Assembly: GCA_965224745.1 (NCBI GenBank)
Contig: CBDCZY010000003.1
Location: forward strand, 186,001-250,000
Direction of reading: 5' to 3'
Source: CBDCZY01 sp965224745
GTDB taxonomy: Bacteria; Pseudomonadota; Gammaproteobacteria; Methylococcales; Methylomonadaceae
Length of the DNA: 64,000 bases
Each line of letters begins with the position of its first letter. Within the stretch, counting starts at the first letter, position 1. The notes below the pieces were generated by a model, which was not told where the DNA came from, ran no database searches, and was given only the letters and a program-made list of their open reading frames with translations. Shown one piece after another: positions 1-8,729 of the stretch. The translations under genes were made by a program, and so were the position numbers.

Positions 1-1041
1 TAACATAATGAATAAACCCATCTTACCCGCGGCGCCAACAGAAGGAACAGTGGCGTAAAGCGCAATACCCAGCAAGAAAAAAATAGTGTAGGTATTTTTA
101 CGCCCAAAAAAATCCGATGTTGATGACCAAAAAAACCGCCCTCCCATATTGAACAAACTGAGTAGTCCAACAAAACCAGCCGCCGCCGCAGGAGTAACTG
201 CGCCTTTAAATATCTCTTGAATCATTACCGAAGCCTGCCCCAGAACACCAATACCTGCGGTAACATTCAGGCACAGCACCAACCATAGGAAATAAAACTG
301 TGGTGTTTTTAGCGCCTGATCAATATGCACATGATTTTTGGTAATCATTTTATTCTGAACCACTGGTGGCTCCCAACCAGCTGGTTGCCAATCTTCAGGC
401 GGGGTTCTGATAGTCAGCGACCCAATTAACATAGAGAAAAAATAGATCGTACCCATTACCATGAAGGCCTCCATAACACCGACAGAGGAAGCAGTTTGGA
501 AGTAATCCATTAGTAAAACAGATAGCGGTGCACCAATCATAGCGCCCCCACCAAACCCCATGATTGCCATGCCGGTCGCCATTCCCCGCCGATCTGGAAA
601 CCATTTAATTAATGTAGAGACTGGTGAAACATAGCCCAAACCAAGACCTATTCCGCCCACAACGCCATACCCAAAATATACAAGCCAGATTTCATGGAGA
701 TAAACGCCCAAAGCGGCTATCCAAAACCCACCACCGAAACAACAAGCTGCAACGAACATCGTCACACGGGGCCCAACTTTTTCTAACCATTTGCCACCAA
801 ATGCGGCAGACAAACCTAGAAAAACGATGGCCAGACTAAAAACCCAGCCTAAAGTAGTTAATTTCCAATCGTCTGGCGCTGACTCCGATATACCAATAAC
901 CCGGGTCAGAGGTTTATTAAATACGCTAAATGCGTAAGCTTGCCCTATACAAAGATGAACAGACAACGCAGCAGGTGGAACCATCCAACGGCTATAACCT
1001 GGTTTAGCAACAGTACGTTGTTTCGAAAAAAAACCTGACAT
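1..1041 (-). CDS. OFA-type MFS transporter, C-terminus beyond window edge
   Basis: A major facilitator superfamily permease of the inner membrane, of which 347 codons are visible before the window edge. The ATG at 1041 follows a GAGGAG ribosome site. Repeated hydrophobic segments, a GKWLEKVGPR loop after the second membrane helix and the KWFPDRRGMATG stretch resemble oxalate/formate antiporter (OFA) family members. OFA proteins exchange or import small carboxylates; the substrate cannot be read from the sequence. It stands alone, with about 650 bp of gene-free DNA upstream. Family assignment is by motif recall and is fairly safe; oxalate or formate specificity is not claimed. Confidence 0.8.
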   Translation of the reverse strand, partial: MSGFFSKQRTVAKPGYSRWMVPPAALSVHLCIGQAYAFSVFNKPLTRVIGISESAPDDWKLTTLGWVFSLAIVFLGLSAAFGGKWLEKVGPRVTMFVAACCFGGGFWIAALGVYLHEIWLVYFGYGVVGGIGLGLGYVSPVSTLIKWFPDRRGMATGMAIMGFGGGAMIGAPLSVLLMDYFQTASSVGVMEAFMVMGTIYFFSMLIGSLTIRTPPEDWQPAGWEPPVVQNKMITKNHVHIDQALKTPQFYFLWLVLCLNVTAGIGVLGQASVMIQEIFKGAVTPAAAAGFVGLLSLFNMGGRFFWSSTSDFFGRKNTYTIFFLLGIALYATVPSVGAAGKMGLFIML

Positions 1042-1692
1042 TTTGAGCTCCTCATTGAATCAACCTAAATTTTCAGCTCTATCGCTTTTCTATACCGATA
1101 CCGCAGCCCATTTAAGTCAATCATTATTTGGACACCTCTATCAATTCAGGCATTTGTTTGAGCTAAAGAGGGATGGTTTTCGTGAACCACAGTTTATATG
1201 TAATGGTATGAGGATCGTCGAAAATTAACCAGATCAGGAATCAGACAAAAAGACTAATATAATAGAAGCACCCTGTTTTTCTATCTAAAAAAGAAATAAT
1301 TGCTATTAGAACAAGTTGCCAAGGTAAACATCAAGCTTCAAATTTTTTGAAGGCGCGGACTTTTTATTCTGCTAAGCGCTAACTGGCTTTTCTTTGATCG
1401 TTGTTTTGGGTGATACTCGTAACTGTTGCTCTATGTCTTATTAGGGACATAGTTACGAACGGTGAATTTTTGGTTACATCTTATGAAATATCGCTGTTTT
1501 CGTGATATATCGCGAGCTGAATATACATCCTTCGAGCCTTTGTTATCAATAAAATTAATATTTTACTTACTACTCAATGACTTACTATATTAATTAGCCT
1601 TTTAAAAAAAGTGGCACAGCTCCTGCAATAATCAAGTTGTAGTTATTTAGAACTACTTAATTATTTTTAAAATTAAGTCAGGAGAAAAAACC
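1042..1692. other. gene-free spacer between divergent genes
   Basis: About 650 bp of AT-rich DNA between the MFS gene (leftward) and the RTX-repeat gene (rightward). It must carry both promoters. I see no convincing coding frame, RNA or repeat; one 61-codon frame here lacks a ribosome site and resembles nothing. Confidence 0.6.
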
Positions 1693-2595
1693 ATGAAAAC
1701 CAAAATTTTCAAACAAACCGCAGTATCATTATTAGTAGTATCTACAATGGCCGCTGCAAGTACATCAATGGCGAATTCATCTTTCAGACAAAAGGGACAA
1801 TTAAGAACAGTCGTTGGCGCCGATAATAATTCCATAGAAAATCCATTTATTCAGCCACAGGATCCAGCATTATCAGGTGGAGGTCGCGATCAGAGCTTGC
1901 AATTTGGTGACTTGCTCCTAGGTTCCCGTCGAGACAACCTGATGATTGGTGGATTAGGCCCTGATGTAATCATAGGCGGTCCTAGAAATGATGTCATCAT
2001 CGGTGGAATAGAACACTTTAATCCTTCAAATCGCGACCGTGTATACGGCGGCTGGGGAAACGACATTTTTATCTGGAAACCAGGCGATGGATCTGATTTG
2101 TTTATGGGTGGTCCAGGTCATGACGTAGTTGTGTTTGGACTAATCGGCGAAGATGTTAATGGCACTGCAGAGTTTAAAGTCCTTAATGACCAGAAATCCG
2201 CTAAAGTTGCAGTTGATTCAACCACACAGTTACCGTTAGTTGATGTTTCTAACTCTCCTGGATTTTGTGATGTGATTGATAAGTCATCCAGCCCTGATGC
2301 AAAAAAGGAATTAGCTGCTTTAGGTCTTAACCACCTTGTCCGCTTTTCACTGAGAGGTATAGCCAATGAATTCGAATCGGGCGTACAAAAGGAGGATAAC
2401 GGACTACGTGTAACCTTGCACTTGAGAAATGTTGAAACGTTAGTGTGTACCAATCGAGCTGGTGGTCAAATTGAAGTGTTTGATTTAACCGCAACACCGC
2501 CTAGATTGATTGCAAATGGAGTCACTAACCAAGAATTAAAACAAGGTATTAGAAGCAACCGCTTGAGAAAACGTCTTGAAAAGATAGTGTTCTAG
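1693..2595 (+). CDS. secreted RTX-like glycine/aspartate repeat protein
   Basis: 300 residues. The first ~27 look like a Sec signal peptide (MKTKIFKQT, a hydrophobic stretch, then ASTSMA). Residues ~75-150 hold degenerate GGxGxDxxx nonapeptide turns (GGLGPDVII, GGPRNDVII, GGWGNDIF, GGPGHDVVV), the signature of haemolysin-type calcium-binding beta-rolls. Most RTX proteins leave by type I secretion with a C-terminal signal and lack a Sec peptide, so Sec signal plus few repeats suggests a periplasmic or surface protein. The C-terminal half is not recognised. An AGGAG site precedes ATG 1693 and a strong terminator follows, so it is probably a single-gene transcript. Confidence 0.75.
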   Translation: MKTKIFKQTAVSLLVVSTMAAASTSMANSSFRQKGQLRTVVGADNNSIENPFIQPQDPALSGGGRDQSLQFGDLLLGSRRDNLMIGGLGPDVIIGGPRNDVIIGGIEHFNPSNRDRVYGGWGNDIFIWKPGDGSDLFMGGPGHDVVVFGLIGEDVNGTAEFKVLNDQKSAKVAVDSTTQLPLVDVSNSPGFCDVIDKSSSPDAKKELAALGLNHLVRFSLRGIANEFESGVQKEDNGLRVTLHLRNVETLVCTNRAGGQIEVFDLTATPPRLIANGVTNQELKQGIRSNRLRKRLEKIVF

Positions 2596-2619
2596 GAACA
2601 TACCCTCTGTTGTAATCGT

Positions 2620-2673
2620 AAACTTGTTGTCATAGACCTTTTCCGAAAAAAGCTATGGCGACAAGTTTTTTTT
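2620..2673 (+). terminator. rho-independent terminator of the RTX-like gene
   Basis: Positions 2620-2635 pair with 2653-2668 over 16 bp with two G-U pairs, followed by eight T residues at 2666-2673. It begins 25 bp after the stop of the RTX-like gene and runs into the convergent regulator gene. Confidence 0.85.
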
Positions 2674-2678
2674 ATGAA

Positions 2679-3323
2679 CTAACGTGTATTAGTCTCAACG
2701 CCCACTTTGAAACGACACATGTCACCTCCCTTAGCCATACATTCCTTCAATTCTATTTTTTCACCCGTCAAAACTTCAAGCAGCTTTATATCAAATTCGC
2801 ATACTTCATGATATTGGTTCGCAACATCATGAAACACACAGTTACAAGCACTAATAGCAGGCAAAGAACCTTTTTTTCCCTTCATCAAGTCAGCTTGGTA
2901 ACCAAGCTGTTGCATCAATATAATCGTGTTATCAATTCTTGCCTCGACATTGTCTTCTGAAGACTCTTCGTTTAGTTTGCTTCCCAACTGACCCGCAATC
3001 TTTTGTAAATAACGAACCAAGCCATCAGAGCCTAATTCTTTTTTCAGCTCCCGTAACATTAATTCAGCAAACCAAGCGTATTGTTTTTGAAACTGGTTAT
3101 TACCTTTACCAGTTAAGGTATAAATCCTCATAGGCCGTCCCGATGTTCTTTGAACAGACTCTTGTTCGATATAGCCATCTTTCTCCAGGGTTACCATGTG
3201 TTGCTGTGCCGCATTTCTTGATATTTCCATAGCCTTCGCGAGCTTATCAATACTTAACCCCTTCTTGTTGTTGAGCAGCAGCGTTAGCAACTGTTGTTTT
3301 CTATTACCCAATGCCTGATCCAT
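2679..3323 (-). CDS. SufR-like Fe-S cluster regulator
   Basis: A DeoR/ArsR-type winged-helix regulator of 214 residues. The N-terminus (~10-75) holds the helix-turn-helix (LSIDKLAKAMEISRNAAQQ) and wing. The C-terminal part carries cysteines 162, 175 and 203, spaced C-x12-C-x27-C, the same spacing I recall for the cluster ligands of SufR, plus C160 and C195. I chose ATG 3323 over an upstream TTG (3335) because GAGG lies six bases before it. It is divergent from a truncated haemoglobin and its reductase, so it probably senses iron, oxygen or NO through a cluster and controls them. No suf genes are nearby, so SufR itself is not claimed. Confidence 0.7.
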   Translation of the reverse strand: MDQALGNRKQQLLTLLLNNKKGLSIDKLAKAMEISRNAAQQHMVTLEKDGYIEQESVQRTSGRPMRIYTLTGKGNNQFQKQYAWFAELMLRELKKELGSDGLVRYLQKIAGQLGSKLNEESSEDNVEARIDNTIILMQQLGYQADLMKGKKGSLPAISACNCVFHDVANQYHEVCEFDIKLLEVLTGEKIELKECMAKGGDMCRFKVGVETNTR

Positions 3324-3354
3324 ATTCGACCTCAATCAACTCAAGGTGTGTATA

Positions 3355-3372
3355 AAAAGATTTAAATCTTTT
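3355..3372. promoter_or_regulatory. perfect 18-bp palindrome, candidate operator
   Basis: AAAAGATTTAAATCTTTT is its own reverse complement and lies between the divergent regulator and haemoglobin genes. A further half-site, AAAAGAT, occurs at 3389-3395. Its position suggests the binding site of the SufR-like regulator; this is inference. Confidence 0.5.
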
Positions 3373-3510
3373 AACATATATATATTGCAAAAGATGTATT
3401 TAGTTATTATACTCTACTTTCTGTTCTTCAAAGATGGATCTCAGTAATTAGTTTCCCATCTCGGTTCAGAAAGAAAAACATCAAACTTAAATTGTTCTAA
3501 AGAGGAAAAA

Positions 3511-3879
3511 ATGACTCAATCTTTATACGAAAAACTTGGTGGAGAAGCCGCTGTTGATGCAGCCGTGAATATTTTTTATCGAAAAGTATTATCAGACCAT
3601 AGAATAAGTCGCTTTTTTGATGGGGCTGAGATGAATAGATTAGCTGCGCAACAAAAAACTTTTTTAACTTTTGCCTTTGGTGGACCCAATAGTTACACTG
3701 GCGAAGATATGCGGCGAGGCCATGCCCACCTCGTAAAGCAAGGGTTAAACGACAGTCATTTTGATGCCGTTATGGAGAATTTAGGAGCCACCCTGACCGA
3801 GCTGAATGTACCGGCAGAGTTGATCAGTGAAGCAGCTGCCATCGCCGAAAGCACTAGAGATGATGTGCTGGGAAAATAA
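3511..3879 (+). CDS. group 1 truncated haemoglobin
   Basis: 122 residues, the usual length of 2-on-2 group 1 globins. LYEKLGGEAAV at the N-terminus, the FGGPNSYTG segment, the RRGHAHL stretch with proximal histidine H71 and the following HFDAVMENL are diagnostic. Such proteins bind O2 and NO, and with a reductase can detoxify NO to nitrate; some serve oxygen supply. AGAGG lies nine bases before the ATG. A reductase gene follows after a small hairpin, and a cluster-type regulator is divergent, which together suggest a nitrosative or oxygen-stress unit. Confidence 0.9.
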   Translation: MTQSLYEKLGGEAAVDAAVNIFYRKVLSDHRISRFFDGAEMNRLAAQQKTFLTFAFGGPNSYTGEDMRRGHAHLVKQGLNDSHFDAVMENLGATLTELNVPAELISEAAAIAESTRDDVLGK

Positions 3880-3893
3880 TATTTTTTAACCTG

Positions 3894-3919
3894 GCCGGAT
3901 TTTCCGACACAAATCCGGC
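3894..3919 (+). terminator. intercistronic hairpin, possible attenuating terminator
   Basis: GCCGGATTT (3894-3902) pairs with AAATCCGGC (3911-3919), followed by a T-rich stretch, between the haemoglobin and reductase genes. With only 61 bp between the two genes it may lower read-through or stabilise the upstream mRNA. Confidence 0.5.
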
Positions 3920-3940
3920 TTATTATTTCGAGAAAACCCA

Positions 3941-4918
3941 ATGCCTAAGTTGACTATCCAAGACCAAAAACTCTCATGTGATGACGATGAAACAGTTCTT
4001 GAAACTCTGTTAAGTAATGGTATCGATATACCTTTTGGCTGCATGCAAGGAAGTTGTCATAGCTGTTTGATAAAAAGCCTGGATGCCATTCCACCTGATA
4101 ACGCTCAAATAGGTTTAAAAAACACTCAATGTCTGCAAAAAATGTTTTTAGCATGTCAGTGTCACCCGGAACAAAACATGCATTTAGAGTTGATCAATAC
4201 TGAGCAATATTTCATTTCAGCCATTGTTGAATCAATCAGCCCGTTGAACGATGAAACCATTCGCTTAATCATTAACTGTCAGGAAAAAATAGATTACTTT
4301 GCCGGTCAGTTTGTTAACTTACGACGCAATGATGGACTGACCCGTAGTTACTCAATAGCCAACCCAACATCCCAAGGTAATGTTTTAGAGTTTCATATTC
4401 GTCTGCTTAAAGATGGGAAATTTAGCCAATGGGCCGGTCGAGATCTCAAAACAGGAGATGAACTGCAAGTGCAAGGCCCGCTAGGCGACTGTTTTTATTT
4501 TACTGATCAGCCTACACAAAATATCTTATTGATTGGAACCGGTTCAGGTTTGGCCCCATTGATGGGAATGCTTCTGGAAGCGCTTGAAAAAGGACACACT
4601 GGTGGCCTACATTTATTTCACGGCAGCAGAAATGAGAGCGGACTTTATTTGGTAGATGAAATGCGAAAACTGGCAGAACGTTATCCTAACGTGCATTACA
4701 CACCATGTCTTTCAGGGGAAACTGTTCCACTCGGCTTTACCGTAGGTCGCGCACATGAAGTCGCATTAAAGTCTTTTCCTAAGCTTAACGACTGGCGGAT
4801 CTACTTATGTGGTCACCCAGCAATGGTTAACGAAGCAAAGAAAAGTGCCTTTTTTGCTGGAGTTTCACCGCAACAGATCTATGCAGATCCTTTTGTACTA
4901 ACGCATCCACCAAAATAG
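3941..4918 (+). CDS. 2Fe-2S ferredoxin-NAD(P)H reductase, MMO-reductase type
   Basis: 325 residues in three domains. The plant-type ferredoxin domain (1-85) carries cluster ligands C34, C39, C42 and C72 (C-x4-C-x2-C-x29-C). The FAD-binding barrel has RSYS at 135-138 and the NAD(P)H domain has GTGSGLAP at 199-206. This layout is that of reductases feeding oxygenases, such as MmoC, BenC and phenol hydroxylase component 5. No oxygenase is adjacent; the nearest partner is the haemoglobin 61 bp upstream, so it likely re-reduces that protein. The specific role is inferred; the family is clear. Confidence 0.85.
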   Translation: MPKLTIQDQKLSCDDDETVLETLLSNGIDIPFGCMQGSCHSCLIKSLDAIPPDNAQIGLKNTQCLQKMFLACQCHPEQNMHLELINTEQYFISAIVESISPLNDETIRLIINCQEKIDYFAGQFVNLRRNDGLTRSYSIANPTSQGNVLEFHIRLLKDGKFSQWAGRDLKTGDELQVQGPLGDCFYFTDQPTQNILLIGTGSGLAPLMGMLLEALEKGHTGGLHLFHGSRNESGLYLVDEMRKLAERYPNVHYTPCLSGETVPLGFTVGRAHEVALKSFPKLNDWRIYLCGHPAMVNEAKKSAFFAGVSPQQIYADPFVLTHPPK

Positions 4919-4922
4919 AATT

Positions 4923-5011
4923 GTTCTTGATTAGAAAAGGAGTTTTTCAAGAACTTTAAAAATGATGAGTACAGGCTCCTATTCTCTGTTGAAAAAACAG
5001 ACTTCGGAGCC
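4923..5011. terminator. two inverted repeats between convergent genes
   Basis: GTTCTTGA (4923-4930) pairs with TCAAGAAC (4947-4954), and GGCTCC (4974-4979) pairs with GGAGCC (5006-5011) with inner CTGTT/AACAG pairing. They lie between the reductase and the leftward gene and probably end both transcripts. T-runs are poor, so this is moderate. Confidence 0.5.
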
Positions 5012-5028
5012 AGACTATGTTTGATGTA

Positions 5029-5532
5029 TTAGTCTTCTTGTAATCTGAAAATGTCACCGTAGGTGGTATCTACATCAAAATCATCCCAAACATAGAGGGG
5101 TTGAGTAATCGGTTTGGTCGGTATTGGGAATGTCACCAGATCGGTAACGCCTGTCGCTATTCTGCCAACCATATTTGCGATGCCTTTGAAAAGACCACCT
5201 GGAATACCGTAAACAAAATTGCTTTGATTGGTTACATTGATGATGTTTTTTGGTATTTCTAACCAAGAAGTAGCAATATTGGCAAAGCCGTTTAATCCTT
5301 TATGAGCGATAAGAGCGCCGTAGGACCTGGGATGATTACCCGGTTTACCGTCAAATGCAACATTACTGCTAGCCCTGCTGGAGTACATTTCTTGCGGCTC
5401 TGCTTGGTATGAATCATGATATTCATTCACTTCATCAACTACTTCACCATGCTCATTTGCAAAACTAAGCATTGGGAAACATAACAAACCAGCCATTAAC
5501 ACTGTTACAAAATTGATTTTAGCTCTTTTCAT
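5029..5532 (-). CDS. exosortase system-associated protein, TIGR04073-like
   Basis: 167 residues with a Sec signal peptide ending near SFA-NEH (~26). The core (~80-155) has the layout I recall for TIGR04073: a GLNGFANIATSWLEIPKN block, a Gly-rich stretch (GGLFKGIANMVGRIATG) and an ending VTFPIPTKP...YVWDDF. Members occur in genomes with PEP-CTERM/exosortase systems, but their function is unknown. No exosortase gene is in this window. Probably periplasmic or envelope-associated. It is a single gene; no clear ribosome site stands out before the ATG. Confidence 0.65.
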   Translation of the reverse strand: MKRAKINFVTVLMAGLLCFPMLSFANEHGEVVDEVNEYHDSYQAEPQEMYSSRASSNVAFDGKPGNHPRSYGALIAHKGLNGFANIATSWLEIPKNIINVTNQSNFVYGIPGGLFKGIANMVGRIATGVTDLVTFPIPTKPITQPLYVWDDFDVDTTYGDIFRLQED

Positions 5533-5654
5533 TGAATGATCCTGACGTCCTGAAAATAAATATAGATGAAGTATAGCAGAGCATTTATTTTTCGCCGTGC
5601 AATCTGCCCATTGAAATAAGTAGTCTAGTACATAATATTAGAACTGGCACTTTA

Positions 5655-7937
5655 TCATTTACCGAGTGCTTTTGCTAACGCGTTAGCCATAGCGCCTTGC
5701 GACGATATATTGGACTGCTTAGCAGGTTTTTTGTTACTTTTTGGCTTAGCGGATGGCGTTTCCGTTTTTCGATCACTTATGCCTGATTTCATAGACAATG
5801 CAATACGTTTGCGAGCCACATCGATCTCTAGTACTTTAACCTTTACAATGTCCCCAGTTTTAACGATGGTACGAGGATCCTTGACAAATTTATCGGCCAA
5901 ATGCGAAATATGCACCAACCCATCCTGATGCACACCAATATCCACAAAAGCACCAAAATTGGCTACGTTGGTAATCGTTCCTTCTAACATCATTCCGGAT
6001 TGTAAATCGGTTATTTTTTCGATACCTTCTTTGAAATTCGCGCTTTTAAATTCAGGCCTTGGATCGCGCCCTGGTTTCTCCAGCTCTTTGATAATATCTT
6101 GCACTGTTGGCAAACCAAACACTTCAGTGGTGTAATTAGCTGCCTCCAACGTTCGCAAAAATGCATGCTGCCCGATTAGTTCTTTAACCGGCTTTCCTGT
6201 TCCTTCAATTATTTGCTCGACAATACCATACGTTTCAGGGTGCACACCGGATGCATCTAGCGGATTCTCACTTTGCATAATGCGCAAGAAACCAGCAGCC
6301 TGCTCAAATGCTTTCTCACCCAAACGAGGCACTTTTTTTAATTGTTGCCTATTAGTAAAAGCGCCATTGGTATCGCGGTAATCAACGATATTTTGGCTAA
6401 CCGCCAACGATAACCCCGAAACTTGCTTTAAAAGAGAAACTGAAGCGGTATTAACATCCACACCAATAGCATTGACGCAGTCCTCTACTATTGCATCCAA
6501 GTTACGGGCTAATTGTACTTGATTGACATCATGTTGATATTGACCTACTCCAATGGCTTTGGGTTCAATTTTAACCAATTCCGCCAGAGGGTCTTGTAAG
6601 CGACGGGCGATTGAAACCGCACCGCGCAACGTTACATCAAGATCTGGAAATTCATTGGCAGCTAACTCAGATGCAGAATATACAGAAGCCCCGGCTTCTG
6701 ATACGGTCACTTTGGTCAATGACAATGAGGAATGTTGCTTGATCAAATCGGCAATCAGTTGATCGGTTTCTCTGGAAGCGGTTCCATTGCCAATACTGAC
6801 CAACGCCACCTGATACCGCTCAATCAACTTGACCAATTGTTCAATCGACTGAACCCATTGTTTTTTCGGGGCATGAGGATAAATAGTTGCTGTTGCCAGT
6901 ACTTTACCTGTTGCATCAACCACTGCAACCTTAACCCCAGTCCTTAACCCAGGATCCAGACCCATGGTTGCTTTCGGTCCCGCAGGAGCCGCTAGCAATA
7001 AGTCGCGCAAATTATGACCGAATACCCTGATTGCCTCTTGCTCTGCTTGTTCTCTCAAACGAACTTTCAGATCCACATCAATTTTGGTAAATAATTTAAT
7101 TTTCCAGGCCAGGTGGCACGATTCAGCAAGCCATACATTTCCCAGACGTTGATCTCCTTGTATATTTAAACTTTGCATGACCCGCTGAACACCCCACTGA
7201 TGGCCTGTTTCTTCATCCTGATCGAGATGCAGCGTTAAACTTAAGACATTTTCATTACGCCCTCTAAATAAGGCTAATGCACGGTGCGAAGGGATATCTT
7301 TTATCTTTTCCTGATAAGCAAAATAATCCTTAAACTTATCACCTTCTGTCTCTTTTCCTTTGATTACCGATGACACAAGAAATCCCTTTTTCCAAACAAA
7401 CTCTCTCAACTCATGCAAAATCCCGGCATTTTCGGATAAACGTTCCATGACAATTTGCCTGGCTCCTTCCAAGGCTGTTGCGGCATCATCTATTCCTTTC
7501 TGTGGATTAACAAAACCCCTTGCCAATAACTCAGGTTCTGATTGACGCTGTTGCAACACTAAATCTGCTAATGGCTCCAAACCTGCTTCTCTGGCAATTT
7601 GTGCTTTAGTACGTCGTTTGGGCTTGAAGGGCAAGTACAAATCCTCCAATAGTGTTTTAGTCACAGCATTCTTAATAGATTGCTCAAGCTTATCCGTCAG
7701 CTTTCCCTGAGTTTTGATACTTCCTAAAATGACTTCCCGCCTCTCATTAAGCTCTCTCAGATAGTTCAACCGTTCTTCTAATCGTCTCAGCTGAGTATCA
7801 TCAAGACCTCCCGTTATCTCTTTTCTGTAACGGGCAATGAAGGGTACGGTTGCTCCTTCATCCAATAACTTCACGGCTGCAGCCACTTGTTTTGTGACTA
7901 CCGATAATTCATCTGCGATGACTTGTATAACATCCAT
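5655..7937 (-). CDS. tex: Tex-family RNA-binding transcription accessory protein
   Basis: 760 residues, close to the ~770 of other Tex/YhgF proteins. The N-terminal helical region (IARYRKEITGGLDDTQLRRLEERL) is highly typical. The YqgF/RNase-H-like domain has GLDPGLRTGVKVAVVD, the helix-hairpin-helix region includes LGEKAFEQAAGFLRI, and the S1 RNA-binding domain (~640-712) has ANFGAFVDIGVHQDGLVHIS. The tail is Lys/Ser-rich and low in complexity. Tex is a cytoplasmic nucleic-acid-binding protein affecting transcription and stress tolerance. It is a single-gene unit. Confidence 0.95.
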   Translation of the reverse strand: MDVIQVIADELSVVTKQVAAAVKLLDEGATVPFIARYRKEITGGLDDTQLRRLEERLNYLRELNERREVILGSIKTQGKLTDKLEQSIKNAVTKTLLEDLYLPFKPKRRTKAQIAREAGLEPLADLVLQQRQSEPELLARGFVNPQKGIDDAATALEGARQIVMERLSENAGILHELREFVWKKGFLVSSVIKGKETEGDKFKDYFAYQEKIKDIPSHRALALFRGRNENVLSLTLHLDQDEETGHQWGVQRVMQSLNIQGDQRLGNVWLAESCHLAWKIKLFTKIDVDLKVRLREQAEQEAIRVFGHNLRDLLLAAPAGPKATMGLDPGLRTGVKVAVVDATGKVLATATIYPHAPKKQWVQSIEQLVKLIERYQVALVSIGNGTASRETDQLIADLIKQHSSLSLTKVTVSEAGASVYSASELAANEFPDLDVTLRGAVSIARRLQDPLAELVKIEPKAIGVGQYQHDVNQVQLARNLDAIVEDCVNAIGVDVNTASVSLLKQVSGLSLAVSQNIVDYRDTNGAFTNRQQLKKVPRLGEKAFEQAAGFLRIMQSENPLDASGVHPETYGIVEQIIEGTGKPVKELIGQHAFLRTLEAANYTTEVFGLPTVQDIIKELEKPGRDPRPEFKSANFKEGIEKITDLQSGMMLEGTITNVANFGAFVDIGVHQDGLVHISHLADKFVKDPRTIVKTGDIVKVKVLEIDVARKRIALSMKSGISDRKTETPSAKPKSNKKPAKQSNISSQGAMANALAKALGK

Positions 7938-8257
7938 TCACTAACCCTGACAAAAAGATCACATTATAACTTTATGCTGGATGACTGACCTGAATTGTTT
8001 TCGTGAAAAAACGCATTTTTGGCTTGCAAAAAAATAGTTTAACGGCCAAGCCATCCCATAAAACTAAATCATGGAAATTTTCACCGAAGCCAGGAATTGA
8101 TAATCAATTATTGAAGAATTTTTTGGGTCTCTTTATTTTAAGGTTTAACAGCTGAATGATTTCAACTGAGCTTAATGTAAAAAATAATGGTTTTTAACAG
8201 AACAAAATTTAGGTTTGCAATAAGGGCCTTTTTAATTTAGAATTTCCGCTCTTTAGG
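7938..8257. other. gene-free spacer before tRNA-Lys
   Basis: 320 bp between the start of tex and the tRNA gene. It holds the tex promoter and an AT-rich stretch just before the tRNA that likely contains the tRNA promoter. No other element seen. Confidence 0.6.
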
Positions 8258-8333
8258 GGGTCGTTAGCTCAGCTGGTAGAGCACCGCACTTTTAATGCGA
8301 TGGTCGACGGTTCGAATCCGTCACGACCCACCA
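8258..8333 (+). tRNA. tRNA-Lys (anticodon TTT)
   Basis: 76 nt with the CCA end encoded. Acceptor GGGTCGT (8258-8264) pairs with ACGACCC (8323-8329), discriminator A, then CCA. The anticodon loop CTTTTAA spans 8289-8295 with TTT at 8291-8293, and the T-arm contains GGTTCGAATCC. It closely matches E. coli tRNA-Lys. The lower end of the anticodon stem has a C-A mismatch. No integrated element or att repeat is visible next to it. Confidence 0.97.
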
Positions 8334-8729
8334 TCAAAAAACCCTTAAACACAGGGTATCCAACAAGATTGCCGTCGAATTCAAACAACATAAACGCAGT
8401 AAGGCGCAACTGCTCTTTATTTGTTTAATGAGGTGGCGAGTTGATCCAGCCTATTCAATTCAAGTTTGCTCTATCCTGAGTTTACCCTTCAGACTCAAGA
8501 TTTTTAGACCTTTTCCTTATGGGCCGACTGTCTACAGGTGTTCATCCAACTAGATTGTATGTTTGGTACAATGGTGCTGTGTCCTTACTTTTTGGATAGT
8601 GCAGAGCACCTTTATGATTTCAATGATACACGATTGAAATGGGGTGGAGATCTGTTATTGAGCCAGAAATTGTTACTTCTCGGCTTAGTTAATATCAACT
8701 GAAATAGAAATTATCCTTTTTAATAAATT
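8334..8729. other. gene-free spacer upstream of recN
   Basis: About 395 bp without a supported gene. It must hold the recN promoter. I looked for an SOS box and found no clear CTGT-N8-ACAG or GTTC-N7-GTTC motif. Confidence 0.5.

Noticed and set aside
1043..1228. 61-codon plus-strand frame upstream of the MFS gene
   Set aside because: Lies over the MFS promoter region, no ribosome site, not recognisable.
8258..8333. tRNA-Lys as an integration site
   Set aside because: No second copy of the tRNA 3' end, integrase or phage genes nearby.
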